In this document: piece by piece, positions 48,739 through 56,881 of the stretch
Numbering within the stretch: the stretch's first letter is position 1
Layout of the letters: every line of letters starts with the position of its first letter
Source: Halomonas sp. TA22
GTDB taxonomy: Bacteria; Pseudomonadota; Gammaproteobacteria; Pseudomonadales; Halomonadaceae
DNA length: 64,000 bases
Reading direction: 5' to 3'
NCBI RefSeq assembly: GCF_013009075.1
Contig: NZ_CP053108.1
Span: forward strand, 3,614,517-3,678,516
Notes under the pieces: generated by a model
What the model was told of the DNA's origin: nothing
Database searches by the model: none
Seen by the model: the letters and a program-made list of their open reading frames with translations, nothing else
Made by a program: the position numbers and the translations under genes

Positions 48739-49853
48739 GCCTGACTCCGCCAGGCCGCCAGGGCCATCAACAGACGCGCGTTATCGGCTCGCGTGCGCAC
48801 CGCCACCCGTAGCCAGGCGCCCGAAATGCCGGCGAAGTTGTGGGTGTGGCGCGCAAGGATGCCCTCCTGCAGCAGGAACTCGAACAACCGTGGCGTCGCC
48901 TGGGGGCGGCGGGCATCCTGGAACAGCAGGAAGTTGACCTGTGATGGCACCACCCGAAACGCCATTTCTTCCAGCGCCTGGCGCAGCCGCGGCAGTTCGG
49001 CCGCAAGCCAGTCATGGGTGCGCTGGACGTATGCACGATCCTCGAGCAGCGGCGCGACCAGATCAGCGGCGAGAGAATTGATGCTCCACGGCATCTGCCG
49101 GTCGGCGGCGCGCTGCACCGTCTCGGCATTCGCCAGCAGATAGCCGAGCCGCAACCCGGGAATCGCGTAGAGCTTGGTCAGCGAGCGCAGCAGGATCAAG
49201 TTGTCGTAGCGGGACAACAGCGGGGTCAGCCGCGCCTCGAAGGACAGGAAGTCGACGAAGGCTTCATCTACCACCAGCGTGCAGCCATGCTCGCGGCCTG
49301 CCTGGAGCATGCGCTCGATCAAGTCCCGCTCGATGAGGGTGCCAGTGGGATTATTGGGCCGGCATAGCAACACCACCCCTGCGTCTTGCATCGCCCCGAT
49401 GGCGCTGGCCTCCTCCAGAGAAAAATGAGGGGCCTCTAGCGCCAACGTGCGGACTTCGAGGCCATAGTGACGACAGGCCCGGTCATACTCGCCGAAAGTG
49501 GGCTGTATGATCACCGCCCGCCCGGGACCTGATCGCCTTGCATGCAGGGCCACGGCGAGAAAGATCGCTTCTGCCCCACCGTTGGTCAGCAGCACCCGGT
49601 CGACAACGACGCTCTCAGCGTCGGCAATCGCCTGGCGCGCATGGACGTAGCGCGGATCGGGATAGCGGGCGAGACCATCGAGGGTGGCGGACGCGCGCTG
49701 CGAAAGCCATGCGGGTGGCCCCAGCGGATTGATATTGGCACTGAAATCGATCAGCTCATGGTCGCTTGCCAGACCGAAACGAGCCAGCAGCGGTTCGGGT
49801 TGCCCGCCATGGCTTGGCCACTCATCGATCATCGTCTCTCCCAGCTTTGCCAT
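48735..49853 (-). CDS. cobD: Threonine-phosphate decarboxylase
   Basis: A 372-residue PLP enzyme of the aminotransferase I fold: DFSANINPLGPP, YPDPRYVHARQAIAD, LCRPNNPTGTLI and the PLP Lys in SLTKLYAIPGLRLG. It makes (R)-1-amino-2-propanol phosphate for the nucleotide loop (CobC in Pseudomonas naming). ATG at 49853 shares its first base with the stop of cbiB (TAATG). Confidence 0.92.
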   Translation of the reverse strand: MAKLGETMIDEWPSHGGQPEPLLARFGLASDHELIDFSANINPLGPPAWLSQRASATLDGLARYPDPRYVHARQAIADAESVVVDRVLLTNGGAEAIFLAVALHARRSGPGRAVIIQPTFGEYDRACRHYGLEVRTLALEAPHFSLEEASAIGAMQDAGVVLLCRPNNPTGTLIERDLIERMLQAGREHGCTLVVDEAFVDFLSFEARLTPLLSRYDNLILLRSLTKLYAIPGLRLGYLLANAETVQRAADRQMPWSINSLAADLVAPLLEDRAYVQRTHDWLAAELPRLRQALEEMAFRVVPSQVNFLLFQDARRPQATPRLFEFLLQEGILARHTHNFAGISGAWLRVAVRTRADNARLLMALAAWRSQA

Positions 49854-50854
49854 TATCCGCTCCAATGCAAGCCTATCGGCACGAACGCGACCAACGCTAT
49901 CAACACAACCAACAGCACGACGAAACCGATCCAGCCGGCGTGCATCAGCTGAATGGTGCGGCGGATATGCTCAACATGCAGAGGCTCGCTCGGCTCGCCC
50001 AGGGTCGCACGCTGCGAAACGTGACCCGCATAGACATTGGTGCCCCCCAGTTGTACGCCGAGCAGCCATGCCACCATCGCCTCGGGCCAGCCGGCGTTGG
50101 GGCTCGGATGGCGCGGTGCGTCACACCAAGTGCCTCTCAGCGCCCCTTGCATACGCGCACCGGGCACTCCCCATGCCGCCAGCCACAGGGTCAAAGCGGT
50201 CAGTCGTGCCGGTATCCAGTTGGCCAGATCATCGAGCTTGGCCGAGGCGTAGCCAAAATCGGTGTGGCGTTCATTGCGATAGCCAACCATCGAGTCCAGC
50301 GTATTGATCGCCTTGTAGGCGAGCGCTAGCGGGGCGCCGCCCAGCAGCGCCCAGAACAGCGGCGCGGTGATGCCATCGACGCCGTTCTCGGCCACCGTCT
50401 CCACGCTGGCACGGACCACCCCGGCCTCGTCGAGTTCGCGGGTGTCGCGGCCGACGATCATCGACAGCGCCTGTCTCGCGCCCACCAGGTCGCCCTCTCC
50501 CAAGGGCACGGCGACCGCCAGGGCAGCATCGCGCAGCCCCTTGATGGCAAGCGTCGTTGCCAGCAACCACAGTTCGGCCAGCAGGCCAAGCCAGGGGTGC
50601 AGGCGCGTCAGCATCACGATGATACCCCAGGCAAGCGCATAGACGCCGAGCACTACCGTGAGCGTGAGCAGCAGGCCCTTCGCTCGCCGGGCAGCAGGCG
50701 AGCCTGAATTCCATCTGCGCTCCAGATACGCGATGACGTGACCCATGCCGACCACCGGGTGCGGCAGAGTGCGCGGATCACCGATCAGTAGATCGAGAGC
50801 AATGGCCAGCAAAAGCAGAACCAGCAGTGACCCGCTCAGTGGCTCGACGCTCAT
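49853..50854 (-). CDS. cbiB: Adenosylcobinamide-phosphate synthase
   Basis: A 333-residue membrane protein: ALDLLIGDPRTLPHPVVGMG at the N-terminus and the segment ETVAENGVDGITAPLFWALLGGAPLALAYKAINTLDSMVGY are hallmarks of CbiB/CobD. It attaches aminopropanol phosphate to cobyric acid. ATGA overlap with cobT. Confidence 0.94.
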   Translation of the reverse strand: MSVEPLSGSLLVLLLLAIALDLLIGDPRTLPHPVVGMGHVIAYLERRWNSGSPAARRAKGLLLTLTVVLGVYALAWGIIVMLTRLHPWLGLLAELWLLATTLAIKGLRDAALAVAVPLGEGDLVGARQALSMIVGRDTRELDEAGVVRASVETVAENGVDGITAPLFWALLGGAPLALAYKAINTLDSMVGYRNERHTDFGYASAKLDDLANWIPARLTALTLWLAAWGVPGARMQGALRGTWCDAPRHPSPNAGWPEAMVAWLLGVQLGGTNVYAGHVSQRATLGEPSEPLHVEHIRRTIQLMHAGWIGFVVLLVVLIALVAFVPIGLHWSG

Positions 50855-51906
50855 GGGCTGGGCGCGTCTCGCCCCACGCCCGCCGAGGCGAAGGTGGCCA
50901 TCTCCGAAAGCATGCGCGTCGCCGCCTGCAGTATCGGATAGGCCAGCGCCGCCCCGGTACCCTCACCAAGGCGTAACTCAAGATCGAGCAGCGGCTCGCC
51001 CTCCAGCAGCGCCAGCGCAACCTCATGCCCAGGCTCGCGGGAGCGGTGGCCGAAGATCATCGCACGGCGCGCCTCGGGACGCAGCCGGCAGGCGACCAGC
51101 GCTGCCACCGTGGCGATGAAGCCATCCACCAGCACCGGCGTGCGGCGAGCTGCCGCGCCCAGATAGGCCCCGGTCATGGCAGCGATCTCGAGCCCACCCA
51201 GCTTGGTCAACACCTCGAGCGGATCCTCGGCATCCGCCCGGCGCCCCTCGATGGCACGCTCGATGACCGAGCGCTTGTGAACCAACCGCTCAGCCTCGAT
51301 TCCGGTACCGGGACCCACCAGCTCATCCAGCGGACTGCCGCTGAGTACCGCCAGCAGCGCACTACTGGCGGTGGTGTTGGCGATCCCCATCTCGCCGACG
51401 ATCAGACAGCGGCAGCCGGCCTCCAGGGCGCGGTTGGCGGCGCGAATACCCACCTCGATGGCGCACACCGCCTGCTCGCGGGACATGGCGTCTTCGCAAA
51501 CGATGTTGGCCGTGCCTGGCCTGACCTTGTCATGCACCAAGCCATCCCCTTCGAGCTGACTTGCGACCCCTACGTCGACGACCTCCAGACGCGCGCCGAT
51601 CTGCCGGGCGAAGGCGTTGATCGCCGCCCCGCCGGCGACGAAGTTGGCCACCATCTGCGCGGTGACCTCCTGGGGGAAAGCCGAGACGCCCTCGGCGGCC
51701 ACGCCATGATCGGCGGCAAACACCAGCACTCCGGGCGGCGCGACCTTGGGAAAGTCCTGCCCGGTGATGTGGGCAAGCTCGACGGCTAGTGACTCCAGTC
51801 GCCCCAGGCTGCCCGGCGGCTTGGTCAAGGTGTCGAGATAGGCGGCCACACGCTTGCCGGCCTCGCGATCGGGCCCGGCAAGGGTGGCTAGGGTAGCGTT
51901 CAGCAC
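50851..51906 (-). CDS. cobT: Nicotinate-nucleotide:DMB phosphoribosyltransferase
   Basis: A 351-residue CobT: TKPPGSLGRLESLA, FAADHGVAAEGVSAFPQEVT, GEMGIANTTASSAL and the C-terminal LRLGEGTGAALAYPIL with the catalytic Glu. It activates dimethylbenzimidazole as alpha-ribazole phosphate. GTG at 51906 is chosen because AGGAG lies five bases before it; no bluB gene for DMB synthesis is in the window. Confidence 0.93.
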   Translation of the reverse strand: MLNATLATLAGPDREAGKRVAAYLDTLTKPPGSLGRLESLAVELAHITGQDFPKVAPPGVLVFAADHGVAAEGVSAFPQEVTAQMVANFVAGGAAINAFARQIGARLEVVDVGVASQLEGDGLVHDKVRPGTANIVCEDAMSREQAVCAIEVGIRAANRALEAGCRCLIVGEMGIANTTASSALLAVLSGSPLDELVGPGTGIEAERLVHKRSVIERAIEGRRADAEDPLEVLTKLGGLEIAAMTGAYLGAAARRTPVLVDGFIATVAALVACRLRPEARRAMIFGHRSREPGHEVALALLEGEPLLDLELRLGEGTGAALAYPILQAATRMLSEMATFASAGVGRDAPSP

Positions 51907-51964
51907 GGCGGCTCCTGGGAAAAACAAAGCGACGATATTAGCAGATGTCTTACAGCGTGCAGGC

Positions 51965-52009
51965 TTGTGAGCCTCTGGCCGCCTCACTATACTGTATTTA
52001 TTTACAGTT
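51965..52009 (+). promoter_or_regulatory. SOS promoter with LexA box
   Basis: TACTGTATTTATTTACAGTT (51990-52009) contains CTGT-N8-ACAG, the LexA consensus, with an AT-rich centre. The -10 TATACT (51988-51993) overlaps its start and TTGTGA (51965-51970) is the -35 at 17 bp. LexA would block this promoter until DNA damage. It is 35 bp before the ATG of the radical-SAM gene. Confidence 0.85.
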
Positions 52010-52043
52010 ATCTCTCGACGACATGCGAAGGCAGGAGGAGCCC

Positions 52044-53123
52044 ATGAGCTCGCAGAAGCCGCAACCTTCACTGGCGCGCAAGGGCCGGGGCGCCACCTTC
52101 GATCCCCACAACCGCTTTGCGCCTACCCAGAGCGAGGCCGTCGACGATGGCTGGTGGCAGGAGGAGGCGCCACTGCGTATCGCCACCGAGGTGCGCGACG
52201 AGGCGACCAAGAGCGCGCTCTCCTGGAACCGTTCGCCGGACTTGGGCTTCGACCGCTCGATCAATCCCTACCGCGGATGCGAGCATGGCTGCATCTATTG
52301 TTATGCCCGGCCAAGCCATGCTTACTGGGACCTCTCGCCCGGGCTCGATTTCGAGACCAAGCTGATCGCCAGGACCGGGCTGGTGGAACGTCTGAAGGAG
52401 GAGCTATGCAAGCCGGGCTACGTATGCCGGCCGATCAACCTCTCGGGCAATACCGACTGCTATCAACCCCTCGAGGCCGAGCGCGGTACCACCCGGGCGA
52501 TTTTGGAACTGCTGCTGGAGTGCCGCCACCCGGTCACGCTGGTGACCAAGAGCGCCCTGATTCTGCGTGACACCGACCTGCTCGCTGCCATGGCGGAGAA
52601 GCGCCTGGTGCGGGTGTTCGTCAGCTTGACCAGCCTCGATGCCGAGCTGAAGCGCTCTCTGGAACCACGCACCGCCTCGCCCCAAGCGCGCCTTAGGGTG
52701 ATCCGCGAGCTGAACATCGCCGGCGTGCCGGTGGGCACGCTGCTGGCCCCGATGATCCCCGGCCTCAACGACCATGAGCTCGAAAAGCTGCTCGAGGCCG
52801 CCAGCCGCGCCGGCGCGCGCACCGCTGGCTGGGTGCTGCTGCGCCTGCCCCATGAGGTCGCGCCGCTGTTCGAGGCCTGGCTTGCCGAACACTATCCCGA
52901 ACGTGCCGCCAAGGTGATGAGCTTGATGCGACAATGCCGCGGGGGCGAGACCTATGACGCCCGGTTCGGCAATCGCATGCGCGGCGAAGGGGTCTTTGCC
53001 GAGCTGCTCTCCCAGCGCTTTCGCAAGGCGAGTCGCCGGCTCGGCATGCAGGATCGCGCCGAGATGGGGCTCGATTGCAGCGGCTTCCGTCCGCCCCACG
53101 CCCAAGGCGACCTGTTCACCTGA
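52044..53123 (+). CDS. Radical SAM protein of the SPL-like (PA0069-type) family
   Basis: A 359-residue protein with the radical-SAM cluster Cys79-x3-Cys83-x2-Cys86 (GCEHGCIYCYARPSH) preceded by DRSINPYRGC, the signature of spore-photoproduct-lyase-like enzymes in non-spore-formers. PVTLVTKSALILRD and IPGLNDHELEKLLEAA continue the TIM barrel. The LexA box in its promoter suggests a role in DNA damage response. GGAGGAG precedes the ATG at 52044, which is preferred to the frame start 51945 that lies upstream of the promoter. Confidence 0.9.
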   Translation: MSSQKPQPSLARKGRGATFDPHNRFAPTQSEAVDDGWWQEEAPLRIATEVRDEATKSALSWNRSPDLGFDRSINPYRGCEHGCIYCYARPSHAYWDLSPGLDFETKLIARTGLVERLKEELCKPGYVCRPINLSGNTDCYQPLEAERGTTRAILELLLECRHPVTLVTKSALILRDTDLLAAMAEKRLVRVFVSLTSLDAELKRSLEPRTASPQARLRVIRELNIAGVPVGTLLAPMIPGLNDHELEKLLEAASRAGARTAGWVLLRLPHEVAPLFEAWLAEHYPERAAKVMSLMRQCRGGETYDARFGNRMRGEGVFAELLSQRFRKASRRLGMQDRAEMGLDCSGFRPPHAQGDLFT

Positions 53124-53177
53124 CGACGACTCCCTTGGGTAAGATGGCGCGCATACAAATGATAGGGAATAGACGCG

Positions 53178-53300
53178 ATGAGCGCCGCTCACGGCAAGCC
53201 ACTGCTAGCACTCTGGCACTGGCCCGCCGATGGTGAGCCGCACCTCGCCAAGGCTGAGGGGCGCCTGCGCTTCAAGCGCTTCGCGGTCGGAGAGCGCTAG
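53178..53300 (+). CDS. Small ORF, 40 residues, uncertain
   Basis: ATG at 53178 opens a 40-codon frame (MSAAHGKPLLALWHWPADG, then EPHLAKAEGRLRFKRF). It could be a genuine short protein or the remaining start of a broken gene, since the following 110 bp have stops in each frame. No clear ribosome binding site (GGGAATAGACGCG before it) and no family match. Confidence 0.3.
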   Translation: MSAAHGKPLLALWHWPADGEPHLAKAEGRLRFKRFAVGER

Positions 53301-53413
53301 CGTGAAGTCGCCCTGTAGCGCGACGCCGTACTGACGCCGTCCGCCGGCTGGCGTACCCTTTACTCGAATGCCCTCTACACGAATGCCACCAGCATGTCCT
53401 ACCGGGAGTCCGC

Positions 53414-54013
53414 ATGAGCGATCGCGAAACGCGCCACAAACAGGCGATGCAGAAGCTGAAGACGCATGTCGACGAAAAGGCCGCCATGGCCACCGAGCAG
53501 CGTGGCCTGCTGCTGGTCTTCACCGGCAATGGCAAGGGCAAGACTACCGCCGCCTGGGGCACGGTGACCCGCGCGCTGGGCTACGGCTATTCGGTGGGGG
53601 TCATCCAGTTCATCAAGGGACTCTGGGAGTGCGGTGAACGCGAACGACTGCATGACGACGCCAACCTGCAGATGGCGGTGATGGCCACCGGATTCACCTG
53701 GGACACTCAGAATCGCGAGAGCGATACCCAAGCCTGCCTGGAAGCCTGGCGCGAGGCGGAAAGGATGCTGTCCGACCCCTCGCTCTATCTGGTGGTGCTC
53801 GACGAGATCACCTACATGCTCAAGTTCGGCTATCTTGACATCGATGTAGTCAAACGCGCCTTGGAGCATCGCCCACCGGAACAGACCGTCATCGTGACGG
53901 GACGTAACGCTCACCGTGAACTGGTGGCCATGGCCGATACGGTTACCGAGATGCAGGAGGTCAGGCATGCCTTCAATAGCGGAGTCCAGGCTCGGCGCGG
54001 CATCGACTATTAA
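53414..54013 (+). CDS. Second cob(I)alamin adenosyltransferase, CobO/BtuR type
   Basis: A 199-residue paralogue of cobO: P-loop GNGKGKTTAAWG near residue 38, GVIQFIKGLWECGERERL, GFTWDTQNRESD and LVVLDEITYMLKFGYLD. It differs widely from the copy at 39630, so it is not a recent duplicate. It stands apart from the B12 operon on the opposite strand and is not downstream of a visible riboswitch; it may handle salvaged corrinoids. Confidence 0.9.
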   Translation: MSDRETRHKQAMQKLKTHVDEKAAMATEQRGLLLVFTGNGKGKTTAAWGTVTRALGYGYSVGVIQFIKGLWECGERERLHDDANLQMAVMATGFTWDTQNRESDTQACLEAWREAERMLSDPSLYLVVLDEITYMLKFGYLDIDVVKRALEHRPPEQTVIVTGRNAHRELVAMADTVTEMQEVRHAFNSGVQARRGIDY

Positions 54014-54111
54014 GCATAGAGCATGTAAACATGCGGGCATGAACTGGTAACGTTGACGGCAACGGGAGTATCGTGCTGTCTATACGGTCAACAATCGATA
54101 AGGAGCGTTAC

Positions 54112-54816
54112 ATGAATGCCAAGGAAATTTTCGACATGGTGTTGAAACAGGCAACCGGCGGGCGCGTTGACAGCAACAATGTGTTCGATCGGCTGGCCCA
54201 GTCGCTCTCCTCTCAGTCCACGGACGCCAAAGGCGCCTACGGCGGGGGCGACAATGTCGAGCTGCGCAGCCTGGTGAGCGGCGGCATGCTGGGACTGCTG
54301 CTCGGCACTAGACCTGGCCGCAAGCTGGGCGGCAAGGCGCTCAAGTACAGCATGATCGCAGGCCTAGGCGTCTATGCCTGGAACGCCTGGCAGGAGTATC
54401 AGTCGCAGCAGCATGGCGAACGCACCCCAGACCAGGGCCCCTCGCTAAAGCAACTGCAGGGAGCGGCGCAGGAGCAGCGTAGCCTGCTGCTATTGCAGGC
54501 GATGATCATGGCCTCGCGGGCCGATGGCAATTTCGATGATACCAAGAAAGCCAAGCTGACCGAGCAGATCGATGCCCTGGGTGCCGACACCGAACTACAC
54601 GCCTGGGTCGAGGAGCAGTTCCAGGCACCGCTCGATTTCGAATCCTTGGCACGTCAGGCCGATTCGCATCAGGCGGCCCGCGAGATCTACATGGTCAGCG
54701 TGGCGATGATCGAAGGGCAGCCCCCGGTGGAACGGCCGTGGCTGGAAGAGCTGGCCAAGGCGCTGGGTCTTTCGCCAAGCGAGGCACGCGAGCTGCAACG
54801 CCAGGCCCTGGCCTAA
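54112..54816 (+). CDS. DUF533 family protein
   Basis: A 234-residue protein with a Gly-rich hydrophobic segment near 60-90 (LVSGGMLGLLLGTRPGRKLGGK) and a C-terminal TerB-like helical domain (LLLLQAMIMASRADGNFDDTKKAKL, then IYMVSVAMIEGQPPVERPWLEELAKALGL). Function is unknown; DUF533 proteins are likely membrane-associated. ATG at 54112 has AAGGAG upstream. Confidence 0.85.
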   Translation: MNAKEIFDMVLKQATGGRVDSNNVFDRLAQSLSSQSTDAKGAYGGGDNVELRSLVSGGMLGLLLGTRPGRKLGGKALKYSMIAGLGVYAWNAWQEYQSQQHGERTPDQGPSLKQLQGAAQEQRSLLLLQAMIMASRADGNFDDTKKAKLTEQIDALGADTELHAWVEEQFQAPLDFESLARQADSHQAAREIYMVSVAMIEGQPPVERPWLEELAKALGLSPSEARELQRQALA

Positions 54817-54842
54817 AAAAACGGCGGCCCTAGGGCCGCCGT
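54815..54842 (-). terminator. Terminator, oriented for the minus strand
   Basis: ACGGCGGCCC-TA-GGGCCGCCGT (54821-54842) is a perfect 22-nt palindrome. On the minus strand it is followed by TTTTTT, so it ends the acyl-CoA dehydrogenase transcript. It may also slow plus-strand transcription from the DUF533 gene, whose stop is next to it. Confidence 0.85.
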
Positions 54843-54922
54843 GAAGAAAAGGTCAGAGCGCCTGACCGAGAGAGACTTTTCATACGCCCCGCTTGTCGGG
54901 GCGCTTCGATGTAAGACCAACG

Positions 54923-56728
54923 TCAGATTTCGAAGCCCAGTCCGAAATCCTCTGCAGATATTGCCATCAGCGAACCGGCGCCCGCCTGGATCATCTGGGC
55001 ATGGGCGCGGGTACGCGGCAGCAACCGCTGGTAGAAGAAGCGAGCGGTGTCGAGCTTGGCCTTGTAGAAGGCTTCCTCACCGCCCCCGAGTGCCTGGCTT
55101 GCCTGCTTGGCGGCCCGCGCCCATAGATAGGCCAGCGTCACATAACCGGAGTACATCAGGTAGTCGACGCTCGCCGCACCGACTTCTTCGCGATCCTGCA
55201 TCGCCTTCATGCCCACGCCCATGGTCAGCTCGCCCCATTCGGCGTTGAGCTTGGCCAGGGGCCCGACGAACTCCTTGAGCGCGGCGTTATCGGCCTCTGC
55301 CTGGCAGAATTTGTGGATCTCCTTGGTGAAGACCTTGAGATTCTCGCCTTGGCTCATCAGTACCTTGCGGCCCAGCAGGTCGAGGGCCTGAATACCGGTG
55401 GTGCCCTCATAGAGACGCGTGATCCGCGAATCGCGCACCAATTGCTCCATGCCCCACTCCTGAATGAAGCCATGGCCGCCGAAGACCTGCACCCCTTCGT
55501 TGGTCGCTTCGAAGCCCGCTTCGGTGAGGAACGCCTTGACGATCGGCGTCAGCAGACCAAGCAGCGTTTCGGCTCGCTCGCGCTCCTCGGCATCCGGGCC
55601 ATGCTCGACTAGGTCGACCATCTGCGCGGTATACATCACCAGCATTCGCCCGCCCTCGGCGAAGGCCTTCTGGGTCAGCAGCATGCGACGCACGTCGGGA
55701 TGCACGATGATCGGATCGGCCGGCTTCTCGGGCGCCTTGGGGCCAGAGAGCGAGCGCATCTGCAGACGGTCGCGGGCATAGGCCAGGGCATTCTGGAAGC
55801 TCGCCTCGGTCAGGCCCAACCCCTGGATACCGACGCCGATACGCGCCACGTTCATCATGGTGAACATGTACGACAGCCCCTTGTTGGGCTGGCCGATCAT
55901 GAAACCGCGGGCATTGTCGAAGTTCATCACGCAGGTGGCGTTGCCGTGAATCCCCATCTTGTGCTCGAGCGAGCCGCAGGAAACGCCATTACGCTCGCCC
56001 GGATTGCCGGCGGCATCGGGCAGATACTTGGGCACCACGAACAGCGAGATTCCCCTGGAACCCTCAGGCGCATCGGGCAATTTGGCGAGCACCAGGTGGA
56101 CGATGTTCTCGGCCAGGTCGTGATCGCCCGCGGAGATGAAGATCTTGGTGCCGCTGATATCGTAACTGCCATCGGCACCGGGCACCGCGCGGGTCTTGAT
56201 CAGGCCAAGATCGGTACCGCAGTGCGGTTCGGTCAGGCACATGGTACCGGTCCACACGCCCTCGACCAGCTTGGTGAGGTAGGTGGCCTTCTGCTCGTCG
56301 CTGCCGTGGTGGCGCAGCGCATCGGCGGCGCCGTGGGAGAGCCCCGGATACATGCCCCAAGCCAGGTTGGTGGCGCAGATCATCTCGGAGAGCACCATGC
56401 CAAGCGAGTGCGGCAACCCCTGGCCACCGAATTCCGGCTCGGCGGATAAGCTAGGCCAGCCCCCCTCGACATACTGCTGGTAGGCTTCCTTGAAACCTTT
56501 GGGCGCTTTGACTTCCCCGCCCTCCAACAGGCAGCCCTCCTGATCGCCGCTCTGATTGAGCGGTAGCAGCACTTCGCGAGTGAATCGCGCACCCTCTTCG
56601 AGAATCGCGCTCACCACGTCGGGTGAGGCATCCTCGCCGCCCGGCAGTCGGGCGTAGTGGGCAGGATAGTCGAACAGTTCATCCATCACGAAGCGCAGGT
56701 CGCGCAGGGGGGCCTGATAATCGGGCAT
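54923..56728 (-). CDS. Acyl-CoA dehydrogenase (long type with extra C-terminal domain)
   Basis: 601 residues, longer than the usual 380. The acyl-CoA dehydrogenase core (GGWPSLSAEPEFGGQGLP, MCLTEPHCGTDLG, and GVQVFGGHGFIQEWGMEQL with RLYEGTTGIQALDL) is followed by a C-terminal extension of about 130 residues. This is the layout of the DmdC/PA0506-like group, which acts on medium or methylthio acyl-CoAs in related bacteria. ATG at 56728 has AGGAG upstream. An operator-promoter is at 56784-56828. Confidence 0.9.
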   Translation of the reverse strand: MPDYQAPLRDLRFVMDELFDYPAHYARLPGGEDASPDVVSAILEEGARFTREVLLPLNQSGDQEGCLLEGGEVKAPKGFKEAYQQYVEGGWPSLSAEPEFGGQGLPHSLGMVLSEMICATNLAWGMYPGLSHGAADALRHHGSDEQKATYLTKLVEGVWTGTMCLTEPHCGTDLGLIKTRAVPGADGSYDISGTKIFISAGDHDLAENIVHLVLAKLPDAPEGSRGISLFVVPKYLPDAAGNPGERNGVSCGSLEHKMGIHGNATCVMNFDNARGFMIGQPNKGLSYMFTMMNVARIGVGIQGLGLTEASFQNALAYARDRLQMRSLSGPKAPEKPADPIIVHPDVRRMLLTQKAFAEGGRMLVMYTAQMVDLVEHGPDAEERERAETLLGLLTPIVKAFLTEAGFEATNEGVQVFGGHGFIQEWGMEQLVRDSRITRLYEGTTGIQALDLLGRKVLMSQGENLKVFTKEIHKFCQAEADNAALKEFVGPLAKLNAEWGELTMGVGMKAMQDREEVGAASVDYLMYSGYVTLAYLWARAAKQASQALGGGEEAFYKAKLDTARFFYQRLLPRTRAHAQMIQAGAGSLMAISAEDFGLGFEI

Positions 56729-56783
56729 CTCGTTCTCTCCTGGAGGTCGTGAAGCGGACCTGCACGGCACTCATCTGGCCCGC

Positions 56784-56828
56784 TTCAAACATGCGTTTGA
56801 AACTAGCCAGTCGGAGAGTTCGAGTCAA
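56784..56828 (-). promoter_or_regulatory. Promoter with PsrA-like operator
   Basis: On the minus strand TTGACT (56828-56823) and TAGTTT (56805-56800) are 17 bp apart. The perfect dyad TTCAAAC-ATGC-GTTTGAA (56784-56801 on plus) starts in the -10. Its core CAAAC-N4-GTTTG fits the PsrA motif known from Pseudomonas. The nearby AAGCGTTCGTTT at 56827-56838 may be a second, weaker site. Confidence 0.65.
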
Positions 56829-56881
56829 GCGTTCGTTTAAAAACCGGATACGACCTTGGTCGTGTCCAGCCAGGCGATCGC

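Noticed and set aside
54821-54842. Plus-strand terminator for the DUF533 gene
   Set aside because: The T-run is on the minus-strand side only, so it was assigned to the convergent gene.
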